NCBI RefSeq assembly: GCF_021083645.1 | Contig: NZ_JAJNRQ010000001.1 | Span: 372,001 to 436,000, forward strand | DNA length: 64,000 nucleotides | Reading direction: 5' to 3' | Origin: Schaalia sp. lx-260 | GTDB lineage: Bacteria > Actinomycetota > Actinomycetes > Actinomycetales > Actinomycetaceae | Shown: positions 62,738-64,000 of the stretch, piece by piece | Layout: each line of letters opens with the position of its first letter | Numbering within the stretch: position 1 is the first letter of the stretch | Translations under genes and position numbers: made by a program | Notes under the pieces: model-generated | The model's input: only the letters and a program-made list of their open reading frames with translations | The model's database searches: none | Told to the model about the DNA's origin: nothing

Positions 62738-63120
62738 ATGGCATATCCATATAATCCAATCGTCGTTGATGGTCTTTGGGGCCAGAAACGATCTACGCAT
62801 TTCAGGTATTTGCTCAGCGTCGAGGGTGGTATAACCATTCTTACGTAGTAGACGGTATTGAGGGGCATGGAACCCGAACTGCTATTCAGCGTTGGTTGGC
62901 TGCGGAGAAGTATTATGATCGCGTGATTGACGGTCTTATCGGCCCCTACACCATGGATGCTTTACGACGCAGCCTCGATGCAAAAGTCGACTGGAGTTTT
63001 ACCGTTATGAAGGATGGAAAAGTTCTCTATCGACATGACGGCAAGCTGAGAAAAGCAACGCGATTTCCACATCAGGATTATGTAGCGAAATTGCAAACAT
63101 ATCTCAATCGTGTCCGCTGA
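62738..63120 (+). pseudogene. Peptidoglycan-binding-domain protein, frameshifted
   Basis: ATG 62738 has AAAGG 7 nt upstream and reads MAYPYNPIVVDGLWG, then leaves the family frame. The rest, in the next frame, reads GPETIYAFQVFAQRRGWYNH and continues with a second repeat (DGIEGHGTRTAIQRWLA, DGLIGPYTMDALRRSL) to TGA at 63118-63120. One G missing from the run GGGG at 62778-62781 explains the break: with five G the protein would be a continuous 127 residues or so with two to three peptidoglycan-binding-like repeats. It may be a mutation, a variable tract or a sequencing error. Together with the next gene it looks like a cell-wall lysis or binding pair. Confidence 0.75.
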
Positions 63121-63125
63121 ATAAA

Positions 63126-63169
63126 GTGTGGACAGTCCTGCACTCCGGTGCGGGGTTGTCCATACTTTT
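63126..63169 (+). terminator. Rho-independent terminator
   Basis: GTGTGGACA..CCTGCAC pairs with GTGCGGG..TTGTCCATAC around TCCG and is followed by CTTTTC. It ends transcription of the peptidoglycan-binding gene. Confidence 0.82.
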
Positions 63170-63245
63170 CGCACTCATTTGACTATTTTTCCCACACAGT
63201 CCGGATTTGGGCTTGCTCGAGGGCGTATATGTGAAGGCGAACGGT

Positions 63246-63290
63246 GTGGGTTATAAAACCCCTTGCTTTGAAGCCTTCTTTGTAGGCAAG
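63246..63290 (+). repeat. Repeat element C
   Basis: GGGTTATAAAACCC forms the hairpin; CTTGC (63262-63266) pairs with GCAAG (63286-63290) around TTTGAAGCCTTCTTTGTAG. The closing stem pairs differ from those of A and B, which supports an RNA structure. A GTG frame from 63246 reads VGYKTPCFEAFFVGK and stops at 63327-63329, exactly at the ribosome site of the next gene. Confidence 0.65.
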
Positions 63291-63340
63291 CAATCGTGCT
63301 CGCCTGGTGAAAACACAAAAAATTCCTGAAGGAGGAAACA

Positions 63341-64000
63341 ATGACCGATCACATGGTACTCGCGATGCAACAGTGGTTGAACGTAACGTACAAGAACAAA
63401 ACGGGATTCGGCGCAGTAGAAGAGACAGGGAAAACAGGATGGGCGACAATTTACGCGCTCATTCGTGCATTGCAGATCGAGCTGGGGATCACGGCAACCG
63501 CGAACAATTTTGGTTCTGGAACACAATCACGTTTCAAGAACCGCTGGCCAAGCGGTATTCGCCAAAACACGGCAGAAAATAACGTACACGGGATCATTCA
63601 AGGAGCCTTGTGGTGTAAAGGCTACCCAGCCGAATACGGTGGAATCACGACCAAGTTCACCGATAACGTGGCGGACTCTATTCGCCAGATGAAGGCCGAT
63701 ATCGGACTGTCTGACACGAGCGCCACGATTGATCTTGAGATGATGATGGCACTACTGTCAATGAAGCAGTTCCGTCTACTTGCAGCTTATGGTGGCAAAA
63801 CGACTATCCGCATTGCACAACAAGCCATCAACCGAAATTACAAGAATTACACGGGGATCGTCCCTACCGATGGATTGTATAGCCGTGAAATGAATAAAGC
63901 ATTGATCCAGGTTCTCCAATCCCTACAAGGCTTTACTCCCTCACAAGCTACCGGCAACTTTGGTTCAGGAACACGATCCCGGCTTCGTACCATCTCTTCT
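63341..64000 (+). CDS. Cell-wall-active protein with peptidoglycan-binding-like repeats (partial; possible DUF1906 glycoside hydrolase)
   Basis: The frame runs from ATG 63341, after a strong AAGGAGG, to the right edge without stop, so 220 residues are visible. Two repeats of about 150 residues start alike: MVLAMQQWLNVTYKN near the N-terminus and RIAQQAINRNYKNYTG near residue 160; each has a later NFGSGT-QSRF or NFGSGTRSRL element. I recognise this as the N-terminal arrangement seen in glycoside-hydrolase-like DUF1906 proteins of Gram-positive bacteria; the catalytic part would be outside the window. No signal peptide is visible, as in phage-type lysins. Element C lies just upstream. Confidence 0.7.
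   Translation, partial: MTDHMVLAMQQWLNVTYKNKTGFGAVEETGKTGWATIYALIRALQIELGITATANNFGSGTQSRFKNRWPSGIRQNTAENNVHGIIQGALWCKGYPAEYGGITTKFTDNVADSIRQMKADIGLSDTSATIDLEMMMALLSMKQFRLLAAYGGKTTIRIAQQAINRNYKNYTGIVPTDGLYSREMNKALIQVLQSLQGFTPSQATGNFGSGTRSRLRTISS

Noticed and set aside
62401-63120. Right attachment site copying the ssrA 3' end
   Set aside because: No stretch matching TTCGATTCCCCGCATCTCCA was seen up to the end of the window.

Overview
The window is a chromosomal segment of an actinobacterium that respires with menaquinone. The signs are a 14-subunit Nuo complex I with an actinobacterial gene order, a MenJ-type geranylgeranyl reductase directly upstream of nuoA, a polyprenyl diphosphate synthase directly downstream of nuoN, many GTG starts and ATGA/GTGA overlaps, and a tmRNA tag ending in DYVLAA. 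Base composition of the core is moderate, which suggests an Actinomycetaceae-type host rather than a very GC-rich genus. That placement is an inference.

Core region, 1-33700: the 3' part of dnaX, recR, a two-component system (OmpR-type regulator and HAMP histidine kinase), menB (minus), a GH42 beta-galactosidase, menC, menD, an htrA-type membrane protease, menF (minus), menG/ubiE, menJ, nuoA-N and a polyprenyl diphosphate synthase. Together these make menaquinone (MenF, MenD, MenC, MenB, MenG, side-chain synthase, MenJ) and supply the complex I that reduces it. MenH, MenE and MenA are not in the window.

First insertion, 33865-36622: a visibly AT-rich McrB/McrC pair (type IV restriction), followed by a return to core genes: ferredoxin-NADP reductase (36856), an NmrA-like oxidoreductase (minus), a FemAB-type peptidoglycan bridge transferase (minus) and the tmRNA gene ssrA (40967-41343).

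Accessory island, 41344 to about 62600, starts at the 3' end of ssrA, a common integration target. Its left end holds four 20-bp-spaced iteron-like repeats and a recombinase gene reduced to its zinc-ribbon end. Next comes a minus-strand defence block (43296-50022): an ABC-three-component system (ABC-3C) and a restriction-modification pair, in which a MerR-HTH/N6-methylase/specificity fusion is followed by a PD-(D/E)xK nuclease whose frame is broken at an A8 tract. A plus-strand phage replication module follows (50782-62617): sigma-like regulator, DUF2800 and DUF2815 proteins, family A DNA polymerase, BRO/KilAC antirepressor, P4/D5 primase-helicase, VRR-NUC, SNF2-like helicase, a second sigma-like protein and a frameshifted HNH gene. 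No terminase, portal, capsid or tail gene follows; the module stops near 62600.

Right end, 62700-64000: a frameshifted peptidoglycan-binding protein and the start of a protein with peptidoglycan-binding-like repeats that resembles DUF1906-type glycoside hydrolases.

The least explained signals are a structured element of about 45 bp found three times (51444, 56058, 63246), each 70 to 120 nt upstream of a start codon; a long AT-rich inverted repeat after the primase gene (59717-59773); four helically phased TTC repeats upstream of htrA; and three homopolymer frameshifts within the accessory region.
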